Positions 1-13,010 of a stretch of DNA of 64,000 nucleotides are shown here, one piece after another. The notes beneath the pieces were generated by a model that saw nothing but the letters and a program-made list of their open reading frames with translations, made no database searches and had not been told where the DNA came from. How positions within the stretch are numbered: position 1 is the stretch's first letter; every line of letters begins with the position of its first letter. The stretch is from Aphelocoma coerulescens (lineage: Eukaryota; Chordata; Aves; Passeriformes; Corvidae). The position numbers were made by a program, and so were the translations under genes. The stretch lies in the NCBI RefSeq assembly GCF_041296385.1, contig NC_091015.1:89078004-89142003 (forward strand), given 5' to 3'.

Positions 1-2303
1 AAATATCTGGTAGGTTATTTGCCTAACAGCGTCCCAAAAACAGTGTGCCTAAACATATTCTACAAGCTTTTACTGATAACACAAAAATCAAACACCTTGT
101 CTTAGCTTGAATTACAGCCATCTCCAGAGTAAATGTAGCAAATTTTAACAGCCTACAATGGCTTGGAGCAGGAAGTGAAAAAGTATCTACTAAGAATTGC
201 AAGAGGGAGCACAACGGAAGAAATGTTCCTAAAAATATTGCTTTTTTAAAAAAAAAATCACTTAAATGGTATGGATTTCAAAGTGTACTTTATAGAAGTA
301 GACCTATACATTTTCTGTCATTGGAAGGTACTACAAAAGAAAAAACAATAATTTCAAAAAGTCTGCCTAAAAATCTGATTAATGAAAAAATAGAAATTAG
401 TGTAAATTTGAGAAATTAATGGCTATTTATTTCACTTCACTGACCCACTTTTGCAAAACTTAAGCATTAAAAAGACCTTTTCAAGTTGTGCAACCCTTCA
501 AAAAGTGCTTAAAGATTCTGGAATTTGCTTATCACTAAACTTGAGTGTGAAAGAGCTGAGATTGTAAATACTATTTTATTACTGACATGCTGAGCATTGT
601 TTCAAAGTTGATAAAACAAGATCTGCTTCAACAGAAGAAGAATTTTATGTGTAAGTGGTACACATTTGGAAAACATTTTTCACAGTTTCATTTGTCTCTC
701 TTTTTCTTCAATGAATGTTAATTTCCAAGATAAAAGCTTGGTACTTTCCAAAAGAATGGTGTGGATTTAGTCTTGTCCATAATTTTAGCATGTATTTCAT
801 CACAGAAATGCTGCTTCCTAGTAATTTTAACAGAGAGTTTTTAGTTTAGCAGCAGCCTGTTATGAAATGCCTTGTAATACCAGACATTACAGCACAGGCA
901 TTCAGATAAATATAAATGGAAATTCCTTTTAGTTAAACTGATACCGCAATTTTAGCAACCATGCCTTCTCATTTGCCTCTGGGCTTGCCCTTTCCAGTCT
1001 AAAGATCTCTGTATTCCTATTTTAGTTTGAATTCCTCTACTCAAAATTAGCATATGTCCTTTGAGCCTAAGAATATAATAGCTTTTTATTTCAAATGTGA
1101 TTATCTCTGCAGAGGCAGGAATGATTTGTGAAAGGCCAGATCTCTCTGTTTCACAGAGGTCAATGTCAGAAATCTGATTGACCTCAATAGAAGGTCAGTA
1201 GAAAAATGCCATAGAATTTGAAGTCCAAACAGATTGTTTTCAAGTGGTCTAGCCAAACTTTATTTCACCAGCAACTCCTGTATAAGTGCACAGGCATATG
1301 GAGATAGGTAGCAAATACTTTAAAATAATGATAATACAGGGACCAATTAAAAGATTGCTACATCTTTTAAATGACACACCTGTTAAAAATATGTTTATTA
1401 TCTCTAAATTAACTATCAGAGGCATTCAGGGATCTAGCCTGACACTGTTAAATACTTTGCCCTTGTGAACTCCTTTTATGTACTGGTTCCACAGTGTTCG
1501 GGTACATGTAAGTTCCCCCAGTAACTCAGCAACAAAAAGCAAAAGCTGAAGCACAATAAACAATAAAGGAGCCTTAATAGATACTTCAGGCATGCTTAAG
1601 AACACAAACAGTTTGTAAACAAGAGGTCACCTACAGGCAGCTAAATGACAAGCACAAATAGGGATGAGGAGGGCTGTGGCTATTTTATCTTCCTTTTATT
1701 TAAAATCAATGTGACTTCCAAAATTGTTTTGAATACAGAAACCCCACCAATAATCGTATGGTTCGATATGTTGAACAGCCTAGATCAATGACCGTCCTCA
1801 CATGATTATTTACTAAATCTTCTCAATCACTATGACCTAAATTAAAGATTCTTAATTTTTTTTGCTCTGTAAAGTGAAAAAAACCAAAACCTTTTATTTA
1901 AGGAAAAATTGTGTTGAGTGTTTTAAAAGTTCACAAGAAAGTTCTGTACTGTAAGATCAGCACGGTGCCATGGTTGCCTATGTCATCCTTGACTTACCTC
2001 TTCCTTGCTGCCTTCTTTCTTTAAGGTTCAAATCAACTAGGATTTGGAAAGAGGATGGAAATGAGGACCAAGCCAATTTGTGGCTACAAACCAGTAAAAT
2101 CACCAATTTCAGCAACTAGATTTTTGTTCTGTTTTGTACTTCGGTGGTTTTATTTGATTTTGTCAAAGACTTTACAGGCTTGATGGGAGCTTTGGCACAA
2201 GGTTTTTAATTGCAGTTAGGAAATGTTATAAACAATGTTGATTTTTAAAGTCTTATCCATAGCTGGCTAGGAAATAGTTCTGTTTACTGTTTCTGCAAAA
2301 AGC

Positions 2304-2319
2304 AGAGAGAGAGAGAGAG
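2304..2319. repeat. (AG)8 dinucleotide microsatellite
   Basis: Eight uninterrupted AG units directly visible in the sequence. It is a simple repeat and probably length-polymorphic. Confidence 0.9.
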
Positions 2320-4143
2320 GCAAAACCTCTCAGCTGCCAGGAGAATATAAAAACCTGATTTCAATCCATTCTGTAAAAAAAAAAAAACATATTTTTGCAT
2401 TCTCAAAAATAAAATTCAAAATTTTCAGTTTAAGTGAAATAAAATGCTTTCAACAAAAGGAATTTTTGTTGTTTGATTGTCAAAAAAAAGCACTCCATAG
2501 GAAAACACTTTAGTCTAGGCAAAACAAGCAACAATAACCAACTCCTACTTCAGTGAAAAGCAGAGGTTTACTGTGTATGAACCAGTTGGTCTTCTTCATT
2601 CTTGTACTTTCTATGTCCATCAAAAAACAATGATGTTAAACTCCATAAACAGATTTCCCTCATAAACCTGTTACACACAAGATGAGTTATTTGCCAGTAT
2701 GCCCTACAGGTATCTTTGTTAACTGGCTGAACTTGAAAATTTAACTCAGTTCTGGGATTGCTGCTGTTTCCTCTAGAATTTCAATCTGAATTCAGATTCT
2801 CTGGAGGAAATACTGCCTTCTGCTAGGCAAACAGAAAGAGTATGTCAAGCCTGGTGTAGAGCTGAGCCACGAAGGATGACGTTTGCATTAAAAACTGTGG
2901 CTCAAATATCCTGTCCAGCTTTTAGATTAATTTCTGAGTGCTGACAGCATTTCAACCATATATCTTCCAGAGTATGCAACAGACTTGCTAGAGGTACAGC
3001 TGTGTCAGATTCCTTGGTTGAGTCCCAAGGAGCAATAGCAGCCAACAGACATGGCTCCCAGACCTTGGGCAAGTCTCAGTACCATCTCCTTACAAACAGA
3101 CCCAAAAAATCATGAAAAGGATAGGACTACTAGCCTTTTCAGTTTAAGCTTTTATTTTTTCCCCTTTGAGAAATCAAGAAGCCATGCATTAGTTTGAGAC
3201 TGTGTGTTGCAAGCTCTGGGAAACACTTTAGCCCAAAAATTTTGGAACTAGCTAGAGGAAAAGGCAATTTTGAAAAGCTGCTAGGATGATGAGGAAAATA
3301 ACAGCTGACAATCTTAGCCTAGCTTGAATCTCTCTCACATATGGTGGTTTGGCATCAGTGCTGCACGGTCAAGTGCCAGGTGAAGGGAGCATTAAATGGT
3401 CATGGCAGTCTCTGTCAAGCAGCAATCAAAAAGAAGTAGGAAAGCAAAAGCTGTCTGAAATAAAGGGTAGATCAGTCAGAAGATAAAGAACGAGATAATA
3501 TATTGCATAAAGATGGAGAAAAATAAGGAATGAAATAACGTGGATGGAAAGGAACCGAACAAAAAAGACACTGAAAGAGATTAAAACATTTAAGAAATAA
3601 ACCCAAAGGAAAGGAAGACGAAACAAGAATAAAGAAAAAAATAATGAAGAGCTCCACATTTATGATGATGACCACCTATTTGGACATATGTATCCCCACT
3701 GAATATGACCAAATGAAGCCCAACTAAATCACTTTTCTGTTTTGCAATTAGGGGTTGGAAATATAAAAATAGTCTTAGAAATTAATCCTTTAAGAGCATT
3801 TTCTTAAAAAAATTTGATAGGTGACTGACCTAGAGTGGATAAATATGTTAATAAAAAGAAAGCCCAGGCAGCTAAGAAACTTCTGAATCTGAAAAATTAA
3901 AAGCAAGAGTAATTTAAACCAGAAGCTAGTTTTATATATTTGTATTTTTTTCTGCTGTTATTTATTTTAAAAAAGACCAATGAAAAAAACATCTTCAATT
4001 TAACCATGTATGTCTTTTTAAGAGAAAAAACCACCTCTCATCAGCTGCAGATCAGAGTAGGAGCAACTCAGTACAACTAAATTGTGTGCATATGCTGAGA
4101 TCTGCCCTTTTTGGTCATGAACAACAGCATGTAATCTATTAAT

Positions 4144-4165
4144 AAATATTAATATTTTAATATTT
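4144..4165. repeat. AT-rich 9-bp inverted repeat
   Basis: AAATATTAA (4144-4152) and TTAATATTT (4157-4165) are exact reverse complements around a 4-base spacer. In DNA this AT-rich such palindromes can arise by chance, so no function is claimed. Confidence 0.6.
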
Positions 4166-4806
4166 TTCTTGATATAGATAATTACATAAACACTAAGGCC
4201 ATAGACAAGGGTGGTGGGCAATGTACAGGAATTCCTTTATTCATTCTTTGAATTAAGAAAATCTATTGGTTCAGAATAAATGTTTCTCTGTGCTGGAAAC
4301 TTACACAGGAGAGTTCTAATTCATACATATGTGCTGTAAGTATACTTGTATCAATACAGAATTTCTCAGTCATATTGTTTTCAGAGTTCAAGTCCAAACT
4401 ATGAAGTAATAATTTTTTTAAAAAGCTCATGTGAGTTAAATGTTAGAACTACCAACTGAGAAAGGTTATTTTTCATATTTTTAATATCAAAATATGTAGC
4501 TACCAGTTTATTTCTTAGAAGCTACACACTTAGGTCCAAAGCCTCAGGCTCCTCTAGCACATATATATTTCTGCCAAGGCCTCACCCTACAAGAAATCCC
4601 TCCAATAAGGAAGTATAATTGCATAAAACAAAGGATCAAATCAGGTTTAGCACTCTTTTTCTACAATAGTTTCCAATCCATGCGCTTGGGGTCCAAGGAT
4701 GACTTAAGAAAACTGTAGAATATGAAAGCTGCAGATGCTAGACAGCAACTTGTTTGTAGTGTTTTAAAGGGTTCCCTTAAAAAAAGAAAATAAAAACCAA
4801 CTGACA

Positions 4807-4920
4807 GAAAAAAAACAAACAAAAAAACAAAAAAACCCAAACAAACAAACAAAAACAACAACAACAAAAAAAAAACAAAACAAAAACAAAAACAAAAACA
4901 AAAACAAAAACAAAAACAAA
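4807..4920. repeat. A-rich simple repeat with (CAAAAA)n core
   Basis: The plus strand is only A and C here. The first part mixes CAAA, CAAAA and CAA units. From 4881 to 4920 it settles into a regular 6-bp CAAAAA period, with C at 4881, 4887, 4893, 4899, 4905, 4911 and 4917. Minus-strand translation gives an alternating Phe/Cys or Phe/Val string, which is why low-complexity frames appear at 4661-4995. They are not genes. Such A-rich tracts can mark an old retroposon tail, but I see no recognisable body next to it. Confidence 0.85.
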
Positions 4921-4929
4921 CCAAGCAAA

Positions 4930-7900
4930 CATGGCAAATTTTTTACATGTATCTGTCTGTTTATTTTTTTCTTGCAGGGTAAATCCCTGGCTCAATTCTC
5001 ACTCCTTCCACCTTGCCTGCTATTTGAAAAGCTCTTCCATAAAGTACTCATATCCTGCCCATAGGCAGAGTAATCAGTTCCTTCTAGATACATTCAGTCC
5101 CCTCTCTGCAGTCAAATCTTTAGAAAAGAAATACTATTGATATAGAAACTGCGAAGAACTGCATTCAAAACCAGAATGTTTATATACATATACTACTAGC
5201 AGAAAGTGTAGGAGTTGGTGTTTCCCATATACAAATATGTCTTCTGTCCAGCGGTACCCACAGATGTCTTTACTTTCATTCACCACGGCATGATGCTTAT
5301 GACAGAAGACCTACAATTGGAGGTAAGAATCTGTTTGACAGAGAAGAGGAAGAACATCCCAATATACTGATTTATCAGCCTTGGAAGGAAGCTTTGAGCT
5401 TTATCTGAAGATGATCAATGGCTCTTTCCTCTGAAAAATGAAATAACTGTTGTCATTACAGGTCTAAAAATACATAAAAATTCCACATGCTATAACTCAC
5501 ATTATACACTAGAAACATAGTATGTATTTTTGCAAGTGATGGAACAGAAGTAGCACACCCCATAGGATATCAGACTCTTGAGTTGCTCATACACATACAC
5601 ATTACTAGAGTAAGTATATGTGAAAGGTAGAAAGAGTTCTCAGATTTTGCCCCTGAACTGATAACCTTCCCTAACTACTAGAAAAGGGCCTGCAAAGTTT
5701 TAATAGAGAAGAGAAGAGCAGATGACCCATACTCTGCCTGTGATCTGAGGGATTCCTATCTTCTGAAGCATCTAATGCTGGTTGCTCTCTAAAATGGGCT
5801 GTAAATGCATATCTGGTCCAGTATGGAAACTCCTAAGGACAGAAATAGAAATAAATATTTATAGATGCATGCAGTTTTAATGGGGAGAAGAAACAAGCAG
5901 TTTAGCAGCCTACAGAATGGAGATTATTCACAGGCAAATAGGCTATATTTGAATGGAGAACAAGAAGGACTAGGAAAAGAAAGAATAGGAAAAATGAACT
6001 GACTGTAGAGTGATACAGCGAGTTGATTATCTATATACATAGTCTCGAGAACAGACAATCCTTTCAAATTTTCATGACATGAATTCATATTTTTTCAAAG
6101 TAAAATGAGAGTTACTGCAGAGTTCATGCTTTTGATCTGTAGAAGTATCCAAAATATGCTTCAGAGCACACAGTACTCTAATGAAAATAACAATATCACA
6201 ATGCTCTCTTCAGTATAATTTTCTTAAATATTTTACTGTATGCTTTAAATTCTGGAGAAGGTAAAAGCTGGAACAGACACAATCATTTCAGTGAAATAAC
6301 TAACAGTGTCAGTTCTCAGAGTTTCCCAAAAAGTCCATCACAGGACTAGAAAGCTGGATTCACAGAGATCTTTAAGAGATGTGAATCACACATTTTCATT
6401 TTCTTCTGGTACATCCCGCTGACACATTTCAGAATTCTTCTATATAAAAGGAATTAATGGCTTTCCTTTAATGAAAAGTATTGATTTCTTGAAGAGTACA
6501 GATTACAGGTATAGAAATAGTTTGATCAGGAACTTTATCATCACTAAAAAGTAGAACATATTTCAGGAAATGGACCCACTCTGTTGTAACATGGACTCTC
6601 CTTGAAAATGTGTAGCAACTACTTCATTTTCACAGGTGTACCTCTTGGGTTTAGGGGATTGATCTTCTATTGACTCATCTCACTTGTAAGCAGGGAGAAT
6701 AAAAAGACCTAAAGATCTGTAGGACAGGGAAAACTAGTAATTGGGATCTTTTAGGATCTTTAACTTTATGGAAATAATAATTCAGAGAGCACGATGGAGA
6801 GTTTTTAGTCCTTCCCGAATAGGCCTGGTTTGTAATATGGAAGTATGGATAAACCAACAAGGAGCACATGTTTTAACAAAATACTATGCACTCAAGGTGT
6901 CTCAGACATCATTGCCAGTCATCATGTCTACCCCTGGGTTCCCCACACAAGCAGAGATGGGGCCCAGAGCTTCTCCATCAGAAAGTACAACATCCATTAA
7001 CTGCTGCATTTATTTAGTGGCCTAGGGCATGTCATTATGTCATGCTAACCCCATCCGCTGGTCAGCTTATTACCTGATTAATTGCTAGGGGGAAGAAGTG
7101 ATCTCATAAGGGGTTTTGACAGGGTTTTCTTTAATTTGGAGGCTTTGTTCAATTTCAGGGGTTTATTGCACAGATATCTGGGTAAATGGGCTGGCAAGCA
7201 TGTATTGTATCTCTTTAAAATTAATGCAAATTCATCTCTATAATTCATAGGACTTTACTTCCAACTGATGAAATGTAACAGAGCCACCAGCTATTTTTAC
7301 TCCTACCTGTGTTCATCCTATTTATCTTCTTAATAGACCCATCTCATTAAACTCTTCTCAAAACTGAAAATGATGTGTGCACTACATTTAATCACTTGTG
7401 TAGCTCAGAGAGCAAATAACGAAAATGAAATTGGGAAAACTGCTGAAAATCATGCATTGAAAACTGTAAGGAATTTCCAAAAGCTATTCTGTGATCAAAC
7501 AGGCAGGAATACATGAGACATCACACAACTTTCTATCGTAGAGGACTCCAAAGATGTGGAATCAGTGTTGAACATTTTAAGTACTTTTCTAGAAAACAAT
7601 TCATAAGGTTCTTGCAACATAAACTTACTCTTGACAATTCAATATCTAATGTCAGAGCCAGTATTTTATTTATTAATAAAATAGTGTGTAAAATTATCAT
7701 ATCCTTACTTCCATTTTTGAATTTGTAGAATAATAAATTCTGTTCCTAAATGAATGCACAGTGTTTTTAAAAGATGCACTGATATTTAAAGAAAATAGAA
7801 ATGGGCCCAGACTCAAACAACTCCCAGAAGGCAACTGTTTAAAATTCAGTCCTGAACCTCTATTTTAAATAGGTACAGCTATAATGTACTGATGGGAGAT

Positions 7901-10090
7901 TGAGAGTGTTATGCAGAAGAAGCTGTGAGAGGAGACACATGAAGAAGAAAAAGTCATCATGCTTCATATCAAATCTAAGTAATCATATGCCTGAATTAGT
8001 AACGATTGGCAAGCCCAGTAACACACACATAGAAACTTAATAAAATTAATGTTCTGTTTCCTCATCTGCTATCCTGCTCCTTCTGAAGCAGAAGCCAGCC
8101 TGCTGGGATGTCACTTAGGATTGCATAGCTGTGAAGGGACCTCAAGTTTGCCAGTACCCTGAGGTGGGTCTGTCAGCACCTATTTCTCAGAGCAAGTGCC
8201 CCCAGAGCCATGCCGTGCTATGCAAACTCTAGAGCCGGGCTGCATCACAAGAAAAACAAGAATAAACTTTTTAAAACAGAGCAAGCTGAGAATGAGGCAG
8301 ATTATAAATAAAAATGTTTTATAAACAAGTCCCCCCTATCCACTGTGTCCTTGTAGTGAGATCCTTTGGCTCTAGACCTGAACCTAGTTCAATAATTCAG
8401 TTGCTTTTTGGGTGAGATTGAGATTTGCACAGTACTGAAGTTTGCACATTCCCCCTTGGGTCTTTCGGAAGAAAAAAATCTCATGACCCCTGGGGCCTGG
8501 CTTCTTCTGCTCCCTATTTTTCCGACCCGTCTTCCTCTGTCTGCTGTGCTGCAGGCTTCTGGTTCTTTGTTGTCTTTCACATGCTTTCCTGCCCTACTTC
8601 ACTCTCAGCAAAGGTGCCCCTCAGCTATGCACATTTTCTCCCTTTGTGGAGTCAGTCAGCCCCTTCCTCAAAAAGGCTCCATGCAATCCGGCAAGAAGCC
8701 ATCTGGAAAAACTCCCAATCTCCTTCCCAGCAATTAACCATAGCTTTTGGGTAGAAACTAGCATTCTTTAACAAAATAAAAAGCAAAGATACCAAATTAT
8801 CAGCATCCACCATGAACCTTATTGAGATCTTCCATCTCTTGAGTGACCCCTTGAATCTGCGTTACCCATGCTGAAATCTTGAACATATGCATTTAACCAG
8901 TGGCAGACACACTTGTTCTGCACTTTGTCTTCTCCATATCCATCTTGACCAGGGCATCTGGCAGATACCACAGCTTTCTTCATGCCCTCCCTCTAGCAGT
9001 GGTGTTTCTGCTGACCATATATTTAAACTGCTTCCAGAGAGCTCCAAGTGGGTCTTTTTGGACAGCAGCAGCTCAGCACATGAAATTAAAGAATGTCCCT
9101 GGTACAATTGTGAAACATAGCCCAAGATTATCATCCTAGATGTTTGCTTTAGCAAACACTTCTCAATTTGATCTTTGCTACACATTTTGAGTTTGTACTT
9201 TGCTCCTCTTTTATTTCAGCAAGAAGCACCAACGTTATCTCAAGTTTTAGTAAAAAACTATCAGTATGTGCACACCAAAGTGCCCCTACTCTGATAATGC
9301 TATATCCCTTCAGAATATCTCCAGAACTGCTTTTCATTCATTTAGTAATTCACTTACAAATCTTACTTGTCCATACCTGTGCAGAAAGATATCAGGCAGA
9401 CACTTAATTCACGTTGACAATCCAGGCACTTTTGAATCTCATGAAATTGTTATCAAATGGAACCTTGATACCAAATGGAACATACTACCTTGTGAGCAGA
9501 CGAAGGAGTGTTAAAAATGCAAGGAAGATAAATGCATGGAGTGCATTTCTGAGATGAGCTAAGAACTGTTGTCCTGCTATATCTGCCTAGCTCTCCAGCA
9601 ATCTTTAAACACAGGCACAATTCACAGACTGTCTCCTGCAGCAAGCACTGAGAATCCCAAGCAGCCATTTTGGTCTCCTCTCTAAGCATTTACTGAAATG
9701 CCACGTATTTTTAATGAGAAAAAGACCAATTTTCACTACCAGGAGGTCAGTAATAATCTGTGTTCTGTGCTTGCCTTTCTTTTCCATAATTGCTTCATAC
9801 TATGTTATATTTTTTTTATGTCAAAAATGTAATTATTGAACTAGTCTGTTTAGAAAAACATATTTCTTAAAAAATGGTAAATCCTGCTTATCTGAATGTC
9901 TGGCTATCAAATAAGCAATTAAAACTATTCATCTCTGTCAAAGTGCAGAATAATTCTCTCTCATAAATAAAGGCAATGATGCAGTAATGTTCAGAAGACC
10001 AAAACGCACACAGAGGTTAAGATGTCTGCAATACCAGCCTTTGTTTAAGTACATCCAAGAAAGGAAATCAATATTCCTCAGGAGAGCATT
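4930..10090. other. Noncoding stretch, nothing recognised
   Basis: Mostly AT-rich unique sequence. Sub-blocks at about 8090-8260 and 8440-8740 are richer in GC and carry overlapping frames of about 100 codons on both strands. Frames of similar length open on both strands, as expected of stop-poor GC-richer DNA rather than of a gene. I could not assign either block to a repeat family. No splice-flanked exon stands out. Confidence 0.6.
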
Positions 10091-10099
10091 TTGTTGGTA

Positions 10100-10690
10100 C
10101 AGCTGCTGTTGCTAAGATTGGCTCAGTGTCATGTTCTCATTAATACAGTTTAATGGCAACCCTAAGATTGAGAATGTGCAGACAGACATAATGAATTTAT
10201 ACTAAAAACATAAAAATGTAGAAATTCTAATTGCTTTGGCCTGATTGGCTCCTTTATATCTTGAAAGGATCATGTTTATAAATTAGAGCTTAATGATATT
10301 TATGAGTCACAAAATTAAGTCCTTCCTTGTAACAGTCATTAACATGAAAGCAATTGCTGCTGCAGTTTGCCCTTTAAGAGCTTCAGCACAAAAAGACTGG
10401 CATGCTCAAGAGCAGTTTTGCATTTTGGAGCAAATTGTTACTATTGCAAGGAAAATGTTAGGGCTTAGTTGTACAAGCGTATCTGCTATCATTAAAATAA
10501 CTCTTTGAAGCCGACTTCTCTCGGAGGAAGAGATGTTTCTCCACATGCATTGTGTCGTGCCATTCTGTGAAAGGAAACATCCTTTTGTATCAAGCTTTAT
10601 CAGTCCTCCTCAGTCTCTCTCTAATGATGCACATTGCCCTGAATGTCATTTGTCATTCAGCTGTTCGTTTCTCTGGCTGCGCTCTGGAAG
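10100..10690. promoter_or_regulatory. Candidate conserved noncoding element
   Basis: This block has balanced composition and no simple repeats. It is dense in homeodomain- and POU-like words, for example CTAATTGC near 10228, TTTGCATTTTGG-type words near 10416-10428 and an AP-1-like TGAGTCAC near 10303. Its texture resembles deeply conserved developmental enhancers in avian gene deserts. That is inference from appearance only. A 71-codon frame (10293-10508) and a 103-codon frame (10533-10844) overlap it but show no protein features I recognise. Confidence 0.2.
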
Positions 10691-10734
10691 CCTGACAGAA
10701 GCAGGCAAGAAACGTGAAAAAAACTACTGGGGAT

Positions 10735-10995
10735 TAAAAAAAAATAATAATAATGATGCCATAGGGAACATGAACAGAAAAAATAAAAAAGAAACAAAGA
10801 CAGAAACGACATCCAGGAGCAAAGAGCTGACAGCCTCAAAATGATAACTGATCAAACACAGGAGAAAAATCTGTGGGAGAAGTTTGACATCTCCCTCTGC
10901 AGAATGGCTACGTCTTGAATTGAAAAACAAAAAACCAAGCCAAACCAAACCAAATTTTTAAAAAATTTTAAAAACCAAAAAAAAACCCAAACCAA
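10735..10995. repeat. A-rich low-complexity region
   Basis: An A9 run followed by a short AAT repeat lies near 10737-10755. A CCAAA/CCAAACC-rich segment with blocks of A lies at about 10925-10995. Both are low-complexity and produce spurious minus-strand frames. Confidence 0.7.
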
Positions 10996-10999
10996 ACAT

Positions 11000-12380
11000 T
11001 GTAACAAGGCCAGATAACTAATTATAGTCTTGCAATGAGTTACACGCAAGCTCTATGTACATGGACTGCAATCTTTGCAGCCCCATCCTTCCTTAGTTCT
11101 CAGTGTCTGAAGGAGCCTGTGCCCTGTTTGATGCAGTACGGAACACCTTCTGCCCCCAGTGGCGTCTGAGTCCTGTTTGTCCTTACTTCCCAGGCCTTGA
11201 ACATCCTATAGCTCACAATGATGGGGTAGTACAAATGGTTTTACTGCCATTTGTGCAAATTTTCTCCATTGCTATAGAATGGATAAATCTCTACTCAGTA
11301 AAGATTTTAATTAAAGCATAAAATTGTACTAAAAAGTACTTACTAAAAGTCCCAAACTCCATCATGTCCATGCCTGTCAATATCCAGACACAAGTACAAA
11401 ACCTGTGAAGTAATTGTCTCCACACTCTTGACTAAGATGGTTTTTATAGTGTCTGGCACCCCTCCACCAATTACTTGACTTTCATAAAAATTTGTTTAGG
11501 GAAATATTTCTTCAAGGATTATTCAATTTGCTAATTAGACAAGCTGAAATAAGGATGCCTGAGAGTGCATAACTTGTGCAGTCTAAATTAAGCTGCTTGG
11601 ACATTTCAGCATCCTGCCTCCAATGCAAGGCTTCACAGCATCTTATACCCATGTACCCACTACCCCTACATAAAGAGGGAACTAAAACTGTGAAAGGAAG
11701 CTACAGGAAGGCAGCACACTGAGCACACAGCCAATAGGAGTCATTAAGGACGTGTATGTCTTACATTGCACGGCTTTTTACAAAATAGGCATTTTATTTT
11801 GAACTCTAGAGAAGTATCTCTGGGTTTAACAGCCCTAGGCCCAAAGATATTCCATTTAAAAAGCTAAGTAAAAGTGATCAGGTCTTTTACTGGATGACTG
11901 ATAAAGGCTATTTCCCTCAAGCTCACACTTCTCATAGGGCAACTTGGTACTGGAATAATACTGAGAATATTTTGCTTAAATGAAGTATTATTTGTAAACA
12001 ATTAGAAATTGATGCTTAAATCACACTTCTGTGTACACACACACACATTCCTCTATTATTTATTTACTCCTGAACTAACAGTGCTATGAAAAGGCTGGTG
12101 TTTCAGCTGATGAGACTGGGCACGACCATATCAGAAAGCACTTTATTTTAATACATGGAAGATTCCAGCTTTCTATATATTTACTGTGAGCACAGCAGTA
12201 GTCTTATTTTTCTAGATGTCATTTATGTGAAAAGAAAGAGATAATTATTGTCTTGAGCTGAACAAAAGTCAAGCTGGGTGAAATCAGGAAACAAACAAAA
12301 ACCCCCTGATGTTAGAACAAATGGTATTTGAGTATTTTATCACACAAAGGGGAGCTGGACAGATGCTGTTTTACTGTGTA
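11000..12380. other. Noncoding stretch with one short CA repeat
   Basis: Apart from an (AC)6 run at 12035-12046, I see no repeat, exon or RNA gene. Confidence 0.6.
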
Positions 12381-13010
12381 TCTGTCAGGGTCCATCAAGG
12401 ATTCTGGGGAACCAGGGTTGGACACAGGAGGGCAGGTCCACAGCTATGAGCCAGGTCCAAGGGCAAGCCAGAAAACACTGTGAAATCTGGAGCCTGGTTT
12501 GGTGAAGCCCACAGCCAGAGTTGTGAGGAAATGGAGACCAGCCCTGCTGGGGCATCTCTTGGGCAGGGGCTGATGGTCCTGAGGGGCTGGCATGGGGTCC
12601 TGGGCTGTGGGAAGTGTGGCAAGCCCCAGAGAGTAGGCAGGGATGGTCAGAGCTGGTGGTGCCCTCAGCATCATGGCAGTAACTTTCTTTAGTGAGGATA
12701 TCTGAGAAGACTTAAGAAATGTGCATTTGCAAAGAGGGAAGAGCAGCCCTCACATCCTGACAGAACTAAGGCATGTGGCTCAGGAAGAGCAGTGACTCAG
12801 TCAAGCCACTCCTTGCTAAGTCACACAAGGCCCAGCCTGCAGGCCTCAGGTGGTTCTGGGTTCAAGAGGCTCTGAAACACAGCCCTGAGAAGTACTTCCT
12901 TCTGTCTGCTGGGGTCAAAGGGGCAGCTGGGATCTATCTCAGAGACCAGCATGTCCATGGGTGCCTCTTCTGGATGCCCACCTGAAGGACTTGAGGACCT
13001 GGCTCTTAGT
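12380..13010. other. GC-richer block, possible decayed repeat
   Basis: About 600 bp that is clearly richer in G and C than its surroundings, with recurring words such as GGTCCA, CCAGG and GGGGCTGG on the plus strand. Overlapping frames of about 70 codons open on both strands, typical of GC-rich noncoding DNA. Its word content resembles the block at 23560-23860, including a shared GGTCAGAGCTGGT word and a GGTC(C)ATCAAGGATTC-like word. The two could be decayed members of one repeat, but I cannot align them convincingly. Confidence 0.35.

Larger units (their letters stand above)
1..4800. other. AT-rich noncoding stretch, no gene seen
   Basis: No frame here exceeds about 90 codons and none resembles a protein I know. 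The stretch holds an (AG)8 microsatellite at 2304-2319, an A13 run at 2375-2387, and a strongly purine-biased plus strand at about 3423-3660. That bias alone explains the phenylalanine- and leucine-rich frames on the minus strand there. A small AT hairpin lies at 4144-4165. I see no interspersed repeat that I can name. Confidence 0.7.

Noticed and set aside
4661..4995. Phe/Cys-rich small membrane protein
   Set aside because: It is the minus-strand translation of the (CAAAAA)n simple repeat.
8862..9185. 107-codon minus-strand frame as a retroposed gene fragment
   Set aside because: Frames open on both strands over the same interval and no protein family is recognised.
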